Source: Triplophysa rosa
Taxonomy: Eukaryota > Chordata > Actinopteri > Cypriniformes > Nemacheilidae
Assembly: GCF_024868665.1 (NCBI RefSeq)
Contig: NC_079898.1
Location: 4,846,096 to 4,910,095, forward strand
Length of the DNA stretch: 64,000 nt
Direction of reading: 5' to 3'
This document shows positions 24,187-35,700 of the stretch, piece after piece. The notes below the pieces were generated by a model, which did not search any database, was not told the DNA's origin, and saw nothing but the letters and a program-made list of their open reading frames with translations. Position numbers and translations under genes: made by a program. Positions within the stretch are counted from its first letter, which is position 1; each line of letters starts with the position of its first letter.

Positions 24187-25337
24187 ACGACAGCTCCCCC
24201 CCGGCCGATTCCCCTGACGAAGGACCTGCTTTCCCAGGCGAAGGGCACGTTATGGCATCCCAGACCAGACCTCTGGAACCTCCATGTCTGGCCCCTGGAC
24301 GAGATGAGGAGATCCTGAGTGGCCTACCCCCTGCGGCGGTTAAGACCATCACTCAGGCTAGGGCCCTGGCCACTAGGCGGCTATACGCCTCTAAGTGGTG
24401 CCTCTTCTCATCCTGGTGCACTTCTCGAAGAGAAGACCCGCAGAGTTGCTCGATTGGGAACGTGCTGTCCTTCCAGAGACTCGAGAGTAATCTCTCCCCT
24501 TCCACACTGAACGTGTATGTAGCCGCTATTACAGCTCATCACGACCCAGTTGCTGGTAAGTCTCTAGGACAGCACAACCTGATCATTTGGTTCCTAAGGG
24601 GCGCTGGAAGGCTACTGCCTCACCCGCGCTCCGTACCCTCTTGCGACCTTGATGCGGTCCTAGAGCCCCTCGGAGATGCCCCTCTTTCTCACCTCACGAT
24701 GAAGACGGCTCTCTGGATGGCGCTCAAGAGGGTAGTGGACCTACAAGCATTCTCCATGTCCACAGATTGCCTAGAACTCGGGCCCGGTGATTCTCACGCT
24801 ATCCTGAGACCCCGGCCCTGCTACGTGCCCAAAGTTCCCACCACTCCCCCTACACCAGGTGGTGAACTTACAGGCGCTCCCCACCGGGGAGGAAGACCCA
24901 ACCCCATCCGTGTTGTGTCCAGTACGCGCATTGCGCCTCTGCTTGGACCGCACGCAGAGCCACAGGAGCTCTGAGCAGCTCTTTGTCTGTTTTGGAGATC
25001 AGCAGGGAGGGCTGTCTCAAACAGAGATTGGCGCACTGGATCATGGACGCCATCACTACGGCGTACCTGTCCTAAGATCGCCCGCGCCCACTGGGTGAGA
25101 GCTCTCTCCACACAGAGTACAGTCTCCTCGTGGGCACTGGCTCGAGGCTCCTCTCTGGCAGACATCTGCAGAGCTGCGGGTTGGGCTACACCCATCACCT
25201 TCGCGAGGTCCTACAGCCTCCGCGTGAAACCAGCTCGAGTCAGCTCGATTCTTGCAGGCATCAGGCAAGACTGGCGGCCGGTAGGGTGTACGCCTATGAC
25301 AGTACCTTCCCCCCTTTTTCCTTTTGTACTAAACTAG
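24187..25337 (+). pseudogene. DIRS tyrosine recombinase (copy B)
   Basis: This enzyme family cuts and rejoins DNA through a catalytic tyrosine, using a conserved R-H-R-Y set. Visible parts are an N-terminal SAM-like region (ATRRLYASKWCLFSSWC near 24370-24420), the first-arginine block KRVVDLQAFSM near 24730, the WALARGSSLADICRAAGWAT block near 25135, and the SYSL block with the likely catalytic Tyr near 25215. At least two frameshifts (near 24860 and 25090) split it. Copy A has lost this whole module. Confidence 0.85.
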
Positions 25338-26087
25338 CCTCCCTTCTTCCACTGGGTGAAGAACAGTTACATCCGTAACCAAGATGTTTTCAAGTGTGTT
25401 CTTACCAAGTTGATTAGTTCTGGTTTCTTGGGTGTTATCGGCCAAGAGGAAGTATTCCTGTTGTAGAAGTATTTTTCTGCCTGGTGGATTCTTACTGTGC
25501 AACGGGTGTTTCAACAAAGTCTCCCTGTTTTGTCACCTCAGATTTTTCGTCTCTCATGGACCAACGAAGCCCGTAACCTTCTCCCTTTGAACCTAAACGT
25601 CCTGGCCGAGTGCTCGAGCCCATTACATATTGGTCATCTCTTGAACTCTGCTCTGTTTCCACTGCTGTGGTTACGTTATATGAATCTCTGCTCTTTCTGG
25701 TTGCTTGTTACCTAATAATAAATATTGTCTGAACCCTGCATTTGACTCTTTAGTAATTCGTGACACTGTCTGTAAATGAAAATGCAATCCCAAATGTTCA
25801 ACCTGTTAATGCATTTAGGGAAATTAACATTTTAATTTTCGTTTTGCTTGACTATCTTAAACATATATAATCAATCCGGGGAATGCATTTTAATTTTGCA
25901 ACTTGCTTTTTATTAAAAATATCTATTTAAATAACATATTAAAACTAGTGTAGGAACTGACAAATGTAATTGAAATGTTATTTTCATTTTGCATTTAATG
26001 TTGCATATGTTATTTAAATACACAATTGCATTGTCATTTTACATACTGCATTGCCATTTTGCGTATTGCTTTTCAAATTGAAAATGG

Positions 26088-26150
26088 ACCATCTCCAGTC
26101 TTCTCCACGCTGGCCATCTGTATCTCCAGTCTCCAGTGTTACGACTATGG
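26088..26150. repeat. Imperfect CTCCAGT tandem motif, first piece
   Basis: The phrase CATCTGTATCTCCAGTCTCC is repeated with changes here, at 26637-26711 and at 27701-27795. The three pieces look like one array split by the two elements that lie between them. Confidence 0.5.
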
Positions 26151-26634
26151 ACTCTAAACAAAATGGTGCTATATAATACTGAAAGTGGTTCCTTGGCTCG
26201 TAATCATAGGGGAACCACTTTAAGTGCTATATTGCACCATATTTTGGTGCTTCAGTTGTTTTTCAGCAGTTGTTTGGGATAATTGAGGTGCCATATAGCA
26301 TTGCTTCCATATAAAGAACCTGTTACGCCCCTGTATGGTTCTTCAGTGGTTCTTTGGGGTGGTTAAGGTGCTATAGCACCCCTGCCATAAAAAGAACCTG
26401 TTAAGCCCCTTAAGCCATCTGTTACGAGTCAAAGAACCACTGTTTTTATTGAAGAAATAAAGTGTTATGTGGCTTCTCTTATGGTTCTACACAGCACCAT
26501 TTGACAAATGTGTATGGTTCATATATATATATGGCTATATATATGGTTCTATATAGAACTAAAAGTGGTTCACCTATGACTAAAAGCCAAGAACCACTTT
26601 TAGTTCGATATAGCACCATTTTTATTTTTAGAGT
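26151..26634. mobile_element. Inverted-repeat MITE, ACTCTAAA ends
   Basis: The left end ACTCTAAACAAAATGGTGC is matched inverted by GCACCATTTTTATTTTTAGAGT on the right. GTGGTTC and AACCACTTT motifs recur inside in both directions. Non-coding. TGG flanks both sides within one base. Confidence 0.75.
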
Positions 26635-26636
26635 GT

Positions 26637-26711
26637 GGCAGCTGTCTGTGTCTCCTACGCTCTAGTCTCCAGTGTCATGTCCATGGCGACCATCTGTATC
26701 TCCAACACATC
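26637..26711. repeat. Imperfect CTCCAGT tandem motif, second piece
   Basis: Continuation of the array at 26088-26150, with TAGTCTCCAGTGTCATG and CATCTGTATCTCC. Confidence 0.5.
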
Positions 26712-27700
26712 CTCACTCCCTACTCGTCACATATTTACGCTCGGTCAGTGCCCTTCGGCGTCACTTTTGAACGCGCAGTTCACCCCTTTGGCGTCGTTTT
26801 TCGACGTGAAGGGCATGCAAATTTTACCGTCAATATGAAAATTTATATTAGATATAATTTGCAATGATGATGTTTCGGGGTTTAATTTAAGTTTAATGGC
26901 CAGGATAATTACATGACGCTATTCAGACAGTTTGAGCAAGTAATGTAACAGTTTATTTATCGTAATATAAAACACATAATACAAGCAGTCACAATGTCGT
27001 TCAAACATACAGACATTGGAAAATGGTACCAATGCGAAACGATCGATTTGTATGAGGAACAGATGCGAAAGTGATCACCGTCCACCGTAAATCTCAAATC
27101 CAGTGAAGAACGACGTTCAAAATTTGCCGCCATGCAGAGGAAGTTACGTCAGCTTCGATGTCATTGGCTCTCCCGTGTTTCATGACCGCTCGCGTCATTT
27201 CGTTGGCTTTGAACGTGAAACGGTATTGGCTCCAGCGACCGACTGCATCTAGCTGTTCCAGTTTATCTTTTGAATGGGAGCCGACTTCAAGTATTCACGG
27301 ACACGCAATGGCATCTTCATGTAAAGTTATCGTACGGCTTTGGTGCAAAAAGGTCTTCGAAACGAGTTGTTTGTTATATTTTGTAATGCTTTTGGTCAGT
27401 TTGTGCAATAAATACCTGTGACTGTACTTTTATTCACGTGCTGTGTTTTAAATGGCTGAGAAGTGGTTAGGATTAGGTTTAGGGTGAGGTTGAGGGTGGG
27501 GTTTAGGTGCTACAAAATATTAAAACCATAAATAATTATGAAATGCTAAGAATTGCACGCATCTTGGTCTGGAGCATTTAGCAAACAGCAACGTAGTTCC
27601 CTGTTCATCGAAAAACGACGCCAAAGGGGTACCCTGCGCATTCAAAAGTGATGCCGAGGGGCGCTGACCGAGCATAAATATGTGACGAGTCGGGCGTGAG
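26712..27700. mobile_element. Element with about 100-bp terminal inverted repeats
   Basis: The arms at 26712-26815 and about 27597-27700 are inverse complements with few changes. Each contains ACTCGTCACATATTTA, TCACTTTTGAA and CCCCTTTGGCGTCGTTTTTC. The 780-bp interior has short open frames only (longest 87 codons, 27158-27421) that resemble no transposase. The class is uncertain. Confidence 0.8.
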
Positions 27701-27960
27701 AACGGGTTGGTATCTCATGTGCTCCAGCTTCCAGTATCACGGTCGTCTGTATCTTCTGTACTCTAGCCTCCAGTGTCATGGCGTTCTGTACTGCCAGCAA
27801 AATCCCTATCCCCCTGTACTGCCGGCACCTCCTGGCTCCCGGTGCAGACTCTTCCGATGGTTGTCTGGGCTTGTCTTTGCAATGTTTCGTGTAGTTCTAT
27901 GTTCAAGATTCTGCTGTTATACTCACCTGTTGTTTGCACCTGTTAATAAATCTCCAGTTT
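27701..27960. repeat. CTCCAGT array, third piece, and adjoining repeat-like sequence
   Basis: The array phrase recurs at about 27718-27795 (CTAGCCTCCAGTGTCATGG). The rest, up to a CCTGTTAATAAA motif near 27938, resembles the 3' end of a retroelement or its non-autonomous relative. The class is not identified. Confidence 0.4.
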
Positions 27961-28220
27961 CTCTGTTGAAAAAAACAGCACATGCTGCTTAGGTACGTTT
28001 TGAAGCAAGGTAGCTGGTTTGAGCTGGTCATGAGTTGGTTCTTAGCTGGTCATGAGTTGGTTCAAGCTGGTCATGTGCCGGTCCTAAGCTGGTCCAAAGC
28101 AACTAGTTTCTAGCTCAGGACCAGCTCATAACTAGCTCAGCATCAGCTTGAACCAGCTTAAACCAGCTACTATGCTTCAAAACATACCTAACCAGCATAT
28201 GCGGTTTTCTTTCAACAGAG
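27961..28220. mobile_element. Palindromic MITE rich in AGCTGGT motifs
   Basis: The outer ends CTCTGTTGAAA and TTTCAACAGAG are perfect inverted repeats. They are followed by AGGTACGTTTTGAAGCA on the left and an inverted version on the right. The interior repeats AGCTGGTC in one direction and GACCAGCT in the other. A related fragment lies near 28350-28420. Confidence 0.8.
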
Positions 28221-28448
28221 TTGTGTACTAGCTCTACGCTTGTGCATTGCCTGACAATAAGCTTTAGTACTACTTTTATTTTTGTATTTCAGTTGATAAT
28301 CTTATTTCAAACATTTCGTGATTTGACAAGCTGAAAAATTAGACCAAAAGAAACCGGCCCAAGCAGGCTGGAAGACCATATAGCTGGCTTAGGTTAGTTT
28401 AAGCTGCTTTTATTCAGCAGGACTAGTGCTGTTCTGTGACAATACTAA

Positions 28449-28858
28449 GGCCTTGTCCACACGAACACGCGTATTTTCAAAACCACAGCTTTTTATATGA
28501 GGTTTGACCGTTCGTCCACACGCAAACGCAGTACCCGGTCACTGAAACAAATTTTTTTTTGAAAACACCGGCCAGGGTGAAGATTTTTAGAAACTCCAGT
28601 TTCTGTCTTGTCGTGTAGACGGTGAAACCGGAGATTTGGCGTATGACATTGTAATGTGTGCCGCTATCTCCTATCTCCAGGCGTTTGATTGGCCAACATG
28701 GCTTTATGGTTAGGGTTATATTGCCACCTGTTGGTTTAGTATGCTTTTGACAGCGCTTTATAGGAAGTTTTTGCTTTTCGTGTGGACGCATTTTTTTAAA
28801 ACGAAGAAGGAAAAACTCTGTTTATAAAAATACCTGTGTAATACCCGTGGACTAGGCC
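28449..28858. mobile_element. MITE with TAA target duplication, PIF/Harbinger-like
   Basis: The ends GGCCTTGTCCAC and GTGGACTAGGCC form inverted repeats flanked by TAA at 28446-28448 and 28859-28861. The 3-bp TAA duplication is the PIF/Harbinger signature. It lies about 480 bp upstream of the bfsp1 start codon. A 104-codon open frame on the - strand inside it is not recognisable as a protein. Confidence 0.75.
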
Positions 28859-28861
28859 TAA

Positions 28862-29336
28862 ATTGCATTATCCTATTTACTGATATTTTAAATATGCAGT
28901 CAATGGACAGATTACTGACTGTGTACGTGTGGCATTGCCAGTCTGTAGTCAAAATGTTGTTTGTCTCATGAAATAGCAGGCTGTGCAATTTTTCATTGTC
29001 AACAGAGGGCCATTGAAGTGCATCATTGTGATTGTAGAAACGGCCACTGATCTGAAAACAAAAGAACCACTCAATAGATTGCTCTCTACAGCAAAGCATG
29101 ACAATTCTTTCTCTAGCCTTATGCAGAGGACTCCGCTGGAAGAATCCACAGGTTATCTCGTGTGAAATAACAGGTTGAAAAGTGTTTTAGCTATTTGGCC
29201 CCGTGGCCCGAATGGGCAGAGTTTAGTCTAGCATGAGATAGCGGAGGGTGAGCATCCTAGTTTTCACACACTAAAGGTGCTGAAGGGTAGAAGCACACAA
29301 GCAGAGGATCGCGCAGGATACCATCCCGCACGCGGC
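28862..29336 (+). other. Upstream region and 5' UTR of bfsp1
   Basis: This stretch lies between the MITE and the start codon. No TATA box at a convincing distance is visible, and I cannot fix the transcription start. The bases before the ATG (GCGGC, with G at -3) fit a usable vertebrate initiation context. Confidence 0.4.
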
Positions 29337-29719
29337 ATGTTCAAGACCAGGTACCTGCGCGAGGTGCGCAAAGATAAGTATGAGCGCTCCGATGTCTTTG
29401 AGGAGCCCAGCAGCCCGGAGACTGCTACAATCGCTGGGAACTCTACAAAGTCCGTTCTTGGCTGGGACAGCCTTCAAGAGCTGAACAGCCGCTTCGCATG
29501 TTACATCAATCGGGCTCGCGTGCTGGAGCAGCGCAATGCCGTGTTCCGCAAGCAGCTGGAGACTCTTCAGCGGATGGAGGAGGAATCCGGATTGGAGGAG
29601 GCCTTCATCCAGCAGATCAGCGTCAACAGACAGCGCATCAGAGAACTGCAGTCTGACCGAGCCAAATTGGAGAGAGAGCTTAAAGATGCTGAACGCATGC
29701 TGGATGAGTATAACAGCAG
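29337..29719 (+). CDS. bfsp1: bfsp1 coding exon 1: head and coil 1
   Basis: Encodes residues 1-127 and two bases of codon 128. The basic head ([16 protein letters not shown]) leads into the rod start [11 protein letters not shown], where the intermediate-filament helix-initiation motif lies. The donor is AACAGCAG/GTTAGA. Confidence 0.95.
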
Positions 29720-32700
29720 GTTAGAAAACGTGAGAAATACATTTTAATACATTGCACTCAGTGAAAAATACTATACGGTCATAAAAAAATCTTATAATAA
29801 ATACAGAGATTAGGGTTTTTGGGGGTTGTCTTGCAACAGTGACAGTACCCTTTAATTGGTTGCTTACCTAAAAAACATATGTAAAATGTTGACTTTAGTT
29901 AAAATTATATTATTATCTTTATTATTTATTGAACTGAATAGTGTATTATTACTTTCCATTGATCTGTTCCACATAAAACAATTTTGTGGTATAGTATTTA
30001 TAGAAAACAAATGAGACGAAGAAATGTAAAAAGCATCTCTTTTGTAATAATTTATAATAATTTCAGGTTTTTTTCAATGTGCAGTTGGCAAGCAGAAAAC
30101 ATCTTCACATTTAGGTTTACTCAAAAGATATCATACAGTATGTGATAACATCTCTAGAGCATCAATACTGCTTCATGGAGAACCTGGCCACGAGTATATA
30201 ATTTTGCTGAATATACTATACTTAAAGGCGCAGTTCTTAATTAACAGCGGCCACTAGCGTTGTATTATAGATTTGCCACGAATCGCTCAGTCCAAACACG
30301 ACGGTGGCCACCACAGTACAAAAAGATGTCGTTCTCATGTTGACGCAGGGAAGAGATTTTGCGGGCATTAGAAAGACTGTAGAAAGAGCGATGTCTTATG
30401 TATTACATAAAATAAAAGGTTTGTGGATTTTAAGTTTAAAAAGAAGGATAAAAGTCATGCAGGAGCTAGGACCTGTGCTAATATTATAAAGACTTTACAG
30501 CAGAGACGCGTTAGGACTCGCGTTAGGACCCGCGGTACTGAGGCTTTTAGCAGATATGTACTCACAGATATCTATGGAGATACTTTCCAGCAGAGAGACG
30601 TTGGAGAGAAAGATCGTCTAAAAATCATCCCCGAGGAGGATGCTTTGATTCAGATCAGTATGTGAGTAACATACTAACATACCAAGATATGTTGTTGTGT
30701 AATGTTAGCTGTGTGACGGAGCAGTTTTGAGCGTCATTGTTTATCTGGAACCGCTTTAATATTGTACTTGTCCAGATACTGGAGAGAGAGAGCGAGAGCG
30801 CGTTGGAGCTGAAACTGGAGAGTGAGCGAGAGCGCGTTTTACTCTTTTACTCGATGATGAATAAACTTTCAGACTGAAAGTTTCAGTTAATCCGTGGGTC
30901 ACATGCGTTCCGCACCGGAGAGCACGATCCGTATGGATCACGGATCTTCCCGCGATCCGTTTCACCACGATACTGCAGCAGAGAGGAAGAGAAAACGCGC
31001 GTTGTAGAGTTGTTTGTCCGTTTAGGGCTGCTGTACAAAACATGGCGGCGAATTCAAAGGCCCGCTCTGTATGTAGATATAAATAGTTTATTCTAAGGTA
31101 TTACAAACTTAATGGTTCATTACGTAAGGTCTTTATACACTTCTGAAGAAATAGTTTTGTATATTATATTGTATTTTTGTCAATAGATCCTCCTAAAAAT
31201 GCCGTATTGTTCCTTTAAACGTCTGCGGGTTTATATCATGTATAGTCCATCTGGGTTCTTCCAAGTTTTGTTAGATCAAAGCCAAAATAATAACAGCTAG
31301 CCAAAATGTCTTTAGTCAGTGGAAAACATTGTCTGGATGCTGGTCTGGATCATGTTTTTAGTGTTTTATAACACAGAAATCTATAGAGCAGCAAACTAAA
31401 GAGAAATTGCAGCCTAAGTGCGGCGCAGGCTTGATCAATAACACTGGTCACAATAAGACTGTAATGATCACACCATTAACACACATGACTTCTGAAATTA
31501 CCTGTATTGAAATGTCTCTCTGTTGTCCACAGATACAGAAATGAATGTGAATATCAAGAACAGCTGCGGCGCTCACTGGAACAGCTTAATAAGGTAAATA
31601 ATAAACTGCACCCTTCCATGAGCCACAGTTTCAGGAAAACATTAATGCAGTGCCTACAATTAACCTTGACTGTGGTAAAATCAATGCAATGCAGGACTTT
31701 GATTTAAGTAAATGCCAACAACACCAATATTACAAAAGCCACAAATGCTCATTAAATTACACAATGTATTACTGTAACAATAGGCTTAATAATAAGTAAG
31801 GGATAATGTACAGGGAGTCGGTTGTTATCACAGAAATAAGCCCTGACACTGTGTGATCAGTGTGGTCTTGTATCTCACTGAAGGGGCTTATTTGGCGATA
31901 ACAGCCGGCTGCTTGTACATTATCCCGCTTCTTACACGGCTACTTGCCACATGAGAAAAAAAACTGGACATAAAATGTGAATTTGAAATATTTTATTAGC
32001 TCATTTTTATCGAATGCAGACCTTCCGCGAGGAAAAGCCGTTTAGTTTCGGTTTTAAAGTAAGAAACGACATTCAAACGTCACAAACAGGCAAATTGGTT
32101 TAATCATTTGTAAATATAATGACATACAGTATATGTTATTCAAAGACATATTTATAATTAATTTTTGTGTAATATTAAACTGCCCCTCTCAAAATGATTT
32201 GCAGCATCCGGGTTACAGGGTGTTATTAGTTTTGAGCGCTTGTTATTTGAAAATAACAACCCTTGGCATGTTGCGTCTGGCCAATCAGAATCAAGCATTC
32301 AAATGAGCCGTGTAATAAGTACAATGGTGTGTGACATTTTTAGGAGAAAATATTTGTGTGACACCACTGTGATCCCTCGCTGAGTCCATTTGCTCTCTTG
32401 TCTGCAGGAAGCTGATACGGTGCTATTGAGGAACCTTGAGTATCAGATCCAGTTGCAGTTCCTCCAAGATGATGTCAATGCAACCAAAGAGAGGCAAAAA
32501 AAGGTAGGTAGGGGTGTCTGCAACCCATATTTACGCTTCTGTCTATTTAAGTAGCATCTGGAAATCTCTTGTGTGAAATTGACTGTTGCCAGCAGAACGG
32601 TGCCCTGAATGAGAAATCTGCATTAAAAGACAGATGAAAAGTCACTTGTGAATGCACCAAGTAAAATAAGAGTGATCCTTTTACACAACATCAGTCCATC

Positions 32701-35700
32701 TGTTAGTGACACTTACAGTCCACATCACCATTGACACTGTACTTTCTTAATGCACATTTCTAGACTCACTTCAGCTTCATACAGATAGCACTCCAGCGTT
32801 GAAAGCTGAGTTCACTCCTATATAATGAAAATGTACATTATTTGGTCAGATTATATGTAATGAACAACTATACTAAATGCTAATGTAATGATGTTACAGG
32901 TAGATGTCACAATTTTTGAGACTGTGTCATTTCACCGTGGTTTCCCCATACATTACTTTCCAGAGTTTCCACATAATAAAAGTCTATGTAATCCATAATA
33001 GTATAAGTATTATCTTTTTAGAAAAAAAAGTACACAGCTACACTTAATAGGTAACTTTTACTGTAGCATCCATCTTTCTACGGCTATAATTCCTCAGTTG
33101 GTGCAAACATACAGTAACAATCCTAGCTACGTTATAAACTACAATTGTATTTGAAATATGTTTTCAACCTGCATGACCTTAACTTGTACTAAAAAGATTT
33201 GCAGGAGCCAGTTATTTGATATTTTGTTAATGGGATTTCATTCATACAGTATAATGTGAAGCTAAATAGTTCTTGAGTAATGAAATGGACCATTCAGTCT
33301 CATTGGTCAGGTGTATCTTCATGTGAATCTTCATGTGAATTCATCCATTCTGTTGTTATTTTTCCTCACAGAACCTCGCTGAGATTCAGACGTATCTCAA
33401 CATTCTGCATCAGATCAACCATACCATTCCTCTGTTGGCAAACGTGTCGGTCTCAGAGGTAGGGTGACCTTGTGGTTCTCAACACCTCGGCCCGAGCTGA
33501 TTCTCTTTTGTCACACAAAATAAGAACTGGGTGGCAGCGGTGCTCTGAATGTGCCCTCAGTGATCAGTCTCTCTGACACCTTTAATGTTCATGTATCTCA
33601 GCAGGGGTGCTGACAAAGATGTGTCGTGTTATGTATGCATTTAAAATTTGTACCACAAGTACTTTGAGGAAAGAACAATATGTTCATGCTACAGTATTTT
33701 CTCTAAATCATACTTTTAATTCCTTCTTTTGTATTTTACATTTTTGTATTTAAATTTTGTTAGTGGTTGACGATATGGCCAATGCTAATTTGCTAATAAA
33801 CTGCTCATCTATGTGGGGGTCTTCTGCAGAATTGTAATATTAGGGGCTTGTTCTAAGCCTAAGCAATTGCACTAGTGATGATTGTCTTCAGAAGCATCAC
33901 TATAACCATTTAAAAGTAATAGTTTACCAAAAACTTTAAGTCGTTCATTTGTTATCCCAAATGTTTTCAGGAATGTTTAAATCCAGAAAAAAGTGCCAAT
34001 TTAATAAGCGTTACACCCCTCCTCATTGCGTCGCCTGTCAATGGCGTCAATGTCCGCGTCATCCTCAGTTTCTACTTTAATTGCGGTAGAAATCATAGGT
34101 GTGTTCAATGCACCGATCGATCGGCGTATGACATAAAAGTATCAGAGGGGGATTTGAAAGCAGTACCGTTGAGTTGCGTTTGCTTTTCTTTGATGTCCTA
34201 CACCAGGGGGGTCCAAAGTCAGTCCTGGAGGGCCGGTGTCCTGCAAAGTTTAGCTTCAACCCTAATCAAACACACCTGAACAGCTAATCAAGGTCTCACA
34301 AAGCAGACTAGAAACTTCCAAACAGGTGTGTTGAGCCAAGTTGGAGCTAAACTCTGCAGGACAGTGGCCCTCCAGGACCGACATTGGACACCCCGTCCTA
34401 CACCTATCGATCTGTGCAGCACCGGATGCAGTCAAACACACATCAAGCTAGCAGCGAAAATGAATTAGTTCTTTCATCATTTACTCACACTCATGCTTTC
34501 AACCCTGTATGATTTTCAGTTTAGTTTTTAGTGGAAGAAACAACACAATGTTTGACCAATTTTACACTAAAATGGTGTCAGCCACCACGGCACCTTATGA
34601 ATCATTAAGCAATCCCATTGTGTTGAATCCAACCCAAGAGTATATTTATCAGATTATCTCTTTCTTTCTTGTTAACAATTACTATTGATTATACCTAGGG
34701 TTGAACAGCTAGCTTGTGCCGCATTTGTGCAAGAACATGAATGATGAATTGTGACCTGCTGAAGAATTGTAATCTATCATATTATTTCAGTGCGATTCTA
34801 AAATTAAACACATTGTTTTTTCATCCTGATGGTTGATGAAATCGTCAAAAGTTTAAGCAGTGAGTAAGCACACACTTTTGGGTGCTTTATTAATGCGTTA
34901 GTGTGAGTCATAATGTACTACTGAATCCCCCAAACCAGATATTCCCGAAATTATTTTGAATCGGGAAGACGGCTTCTTTTGTCATACGGGATTGGAGTGT
35001 GAGAGTAAATGATGACAGAATCGTCATTTTCGGGTGATTTATTACTTTAATCATTGAGCTAATATCATCCAACCTGTGGCCATGTGGTAATTGGGTGCTT
35101 TGACGGGGCGACAAGCTATCAAATTCAATCTGCCTTTCAATCCCGTGACATTTCCTTGCTTCTCAAAGGCCACACAAAAGAACTAACACATGTAATAGCT
35201 TTACAAGGCTAATTCAATTTGGACTCTGTAAGTTTATGACTGAAAATGTAGATTTTAGTGCCAGTAGCAGCCATAAAAGTAGACTCTGGGCTGTCGATTT
35301 AGCCTGTATTAGTGATGCAATAACACTTGCACTTTCATTAGATGGTTGGTTCAGTCATCACAATGAATTAAATGGACATTTCTAGAAGTGATGCAGTTAG
35401 AAAAGAGTGCAGAAGTTAATACCAGACGTTTGCCTAAATGTAAGTGCCATTTTAAATCCAATCACGAAATCACTAAGCAATTACTCTACACAAATGTTAC
35501 TTCTCAGAGAAACGTTTATTTACCAAGCATACAAAGTGCATGTATTTCCACAGCACTACAGATGCAACAAGAAAGTGGAAAGTGATCCGTTTTGTACATA
35601 ACAGGTCAAATTCAAAAGCAATAATAGAGATCTTGATGTACTGGGTCTCCAAAAAAACGTATAGCCTGTGATTTTTTCTTTGTAACTTTACTGTAAAAAC

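Larger units (their letters stand above)
20338..25383 (+). mobile_element. DIRS-like tyrosine-recombinase retrotransposon (copy B)
   Basis: Same element as copy A, with the 3' end present. Order: 5' terminal region with TATAAAAGG near 20460, gag-like region (about 21055-21810), RT (22743-23337), N gap, end of the RNase H-linked region (23889-24180), tyrosine recombinase (24190-25280), then a 3' end with GAACAGTTACATCCGTAACC near 25360. Frames are broken throughout, so it is not functional as read. Confidence 0.88.
19678..25766 (+). mobile_element. GTGTCA-ended element interrupted by DIRS (copy B)
   Basis: Counterpart of 9214-14199. The left part is 19678-20337 and the right part 25384-25766. 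The right junction keeps about 30 bp of host sequence (near 25384-25415) that are missing in copy A. Confidence 0.6.
19541..26018. repeat. Inverted-repeat pair flanking the DIRS-bearing block (copy B)
   Basis: Same arrangement as in copy A, with arms at 19541-19590 and 25971-26018. Confidence 0.55.
14522..26087 (+). repeat. Tandem duplication, copy B (right)
   Basis: Second copy of the unit at 1008-14521. It lacks the three transposon insertions seen in copy A, keeps the tyrosine-recombinase end of the DIRS element, and contains a 551-base N gap. It also holds about 590 bp (17416-18004) with no counterpart in copy A. The unit ends at GAAAATGG at 26087, where copy A joined directly into copy B. 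Confidence 0.9.

Noticed and set aside
24087..24974. 295-codon open frame as a host gene
   Set aside because: It is the tyrosine-recombinase part of DIRS, entered out of frame at its start and leaving frame near 24860.
30304..31043. Possible small genes (61-95 codons) in filensin intron 1
   Set aside because: No domain or splice support. They fall in a probable transposon.
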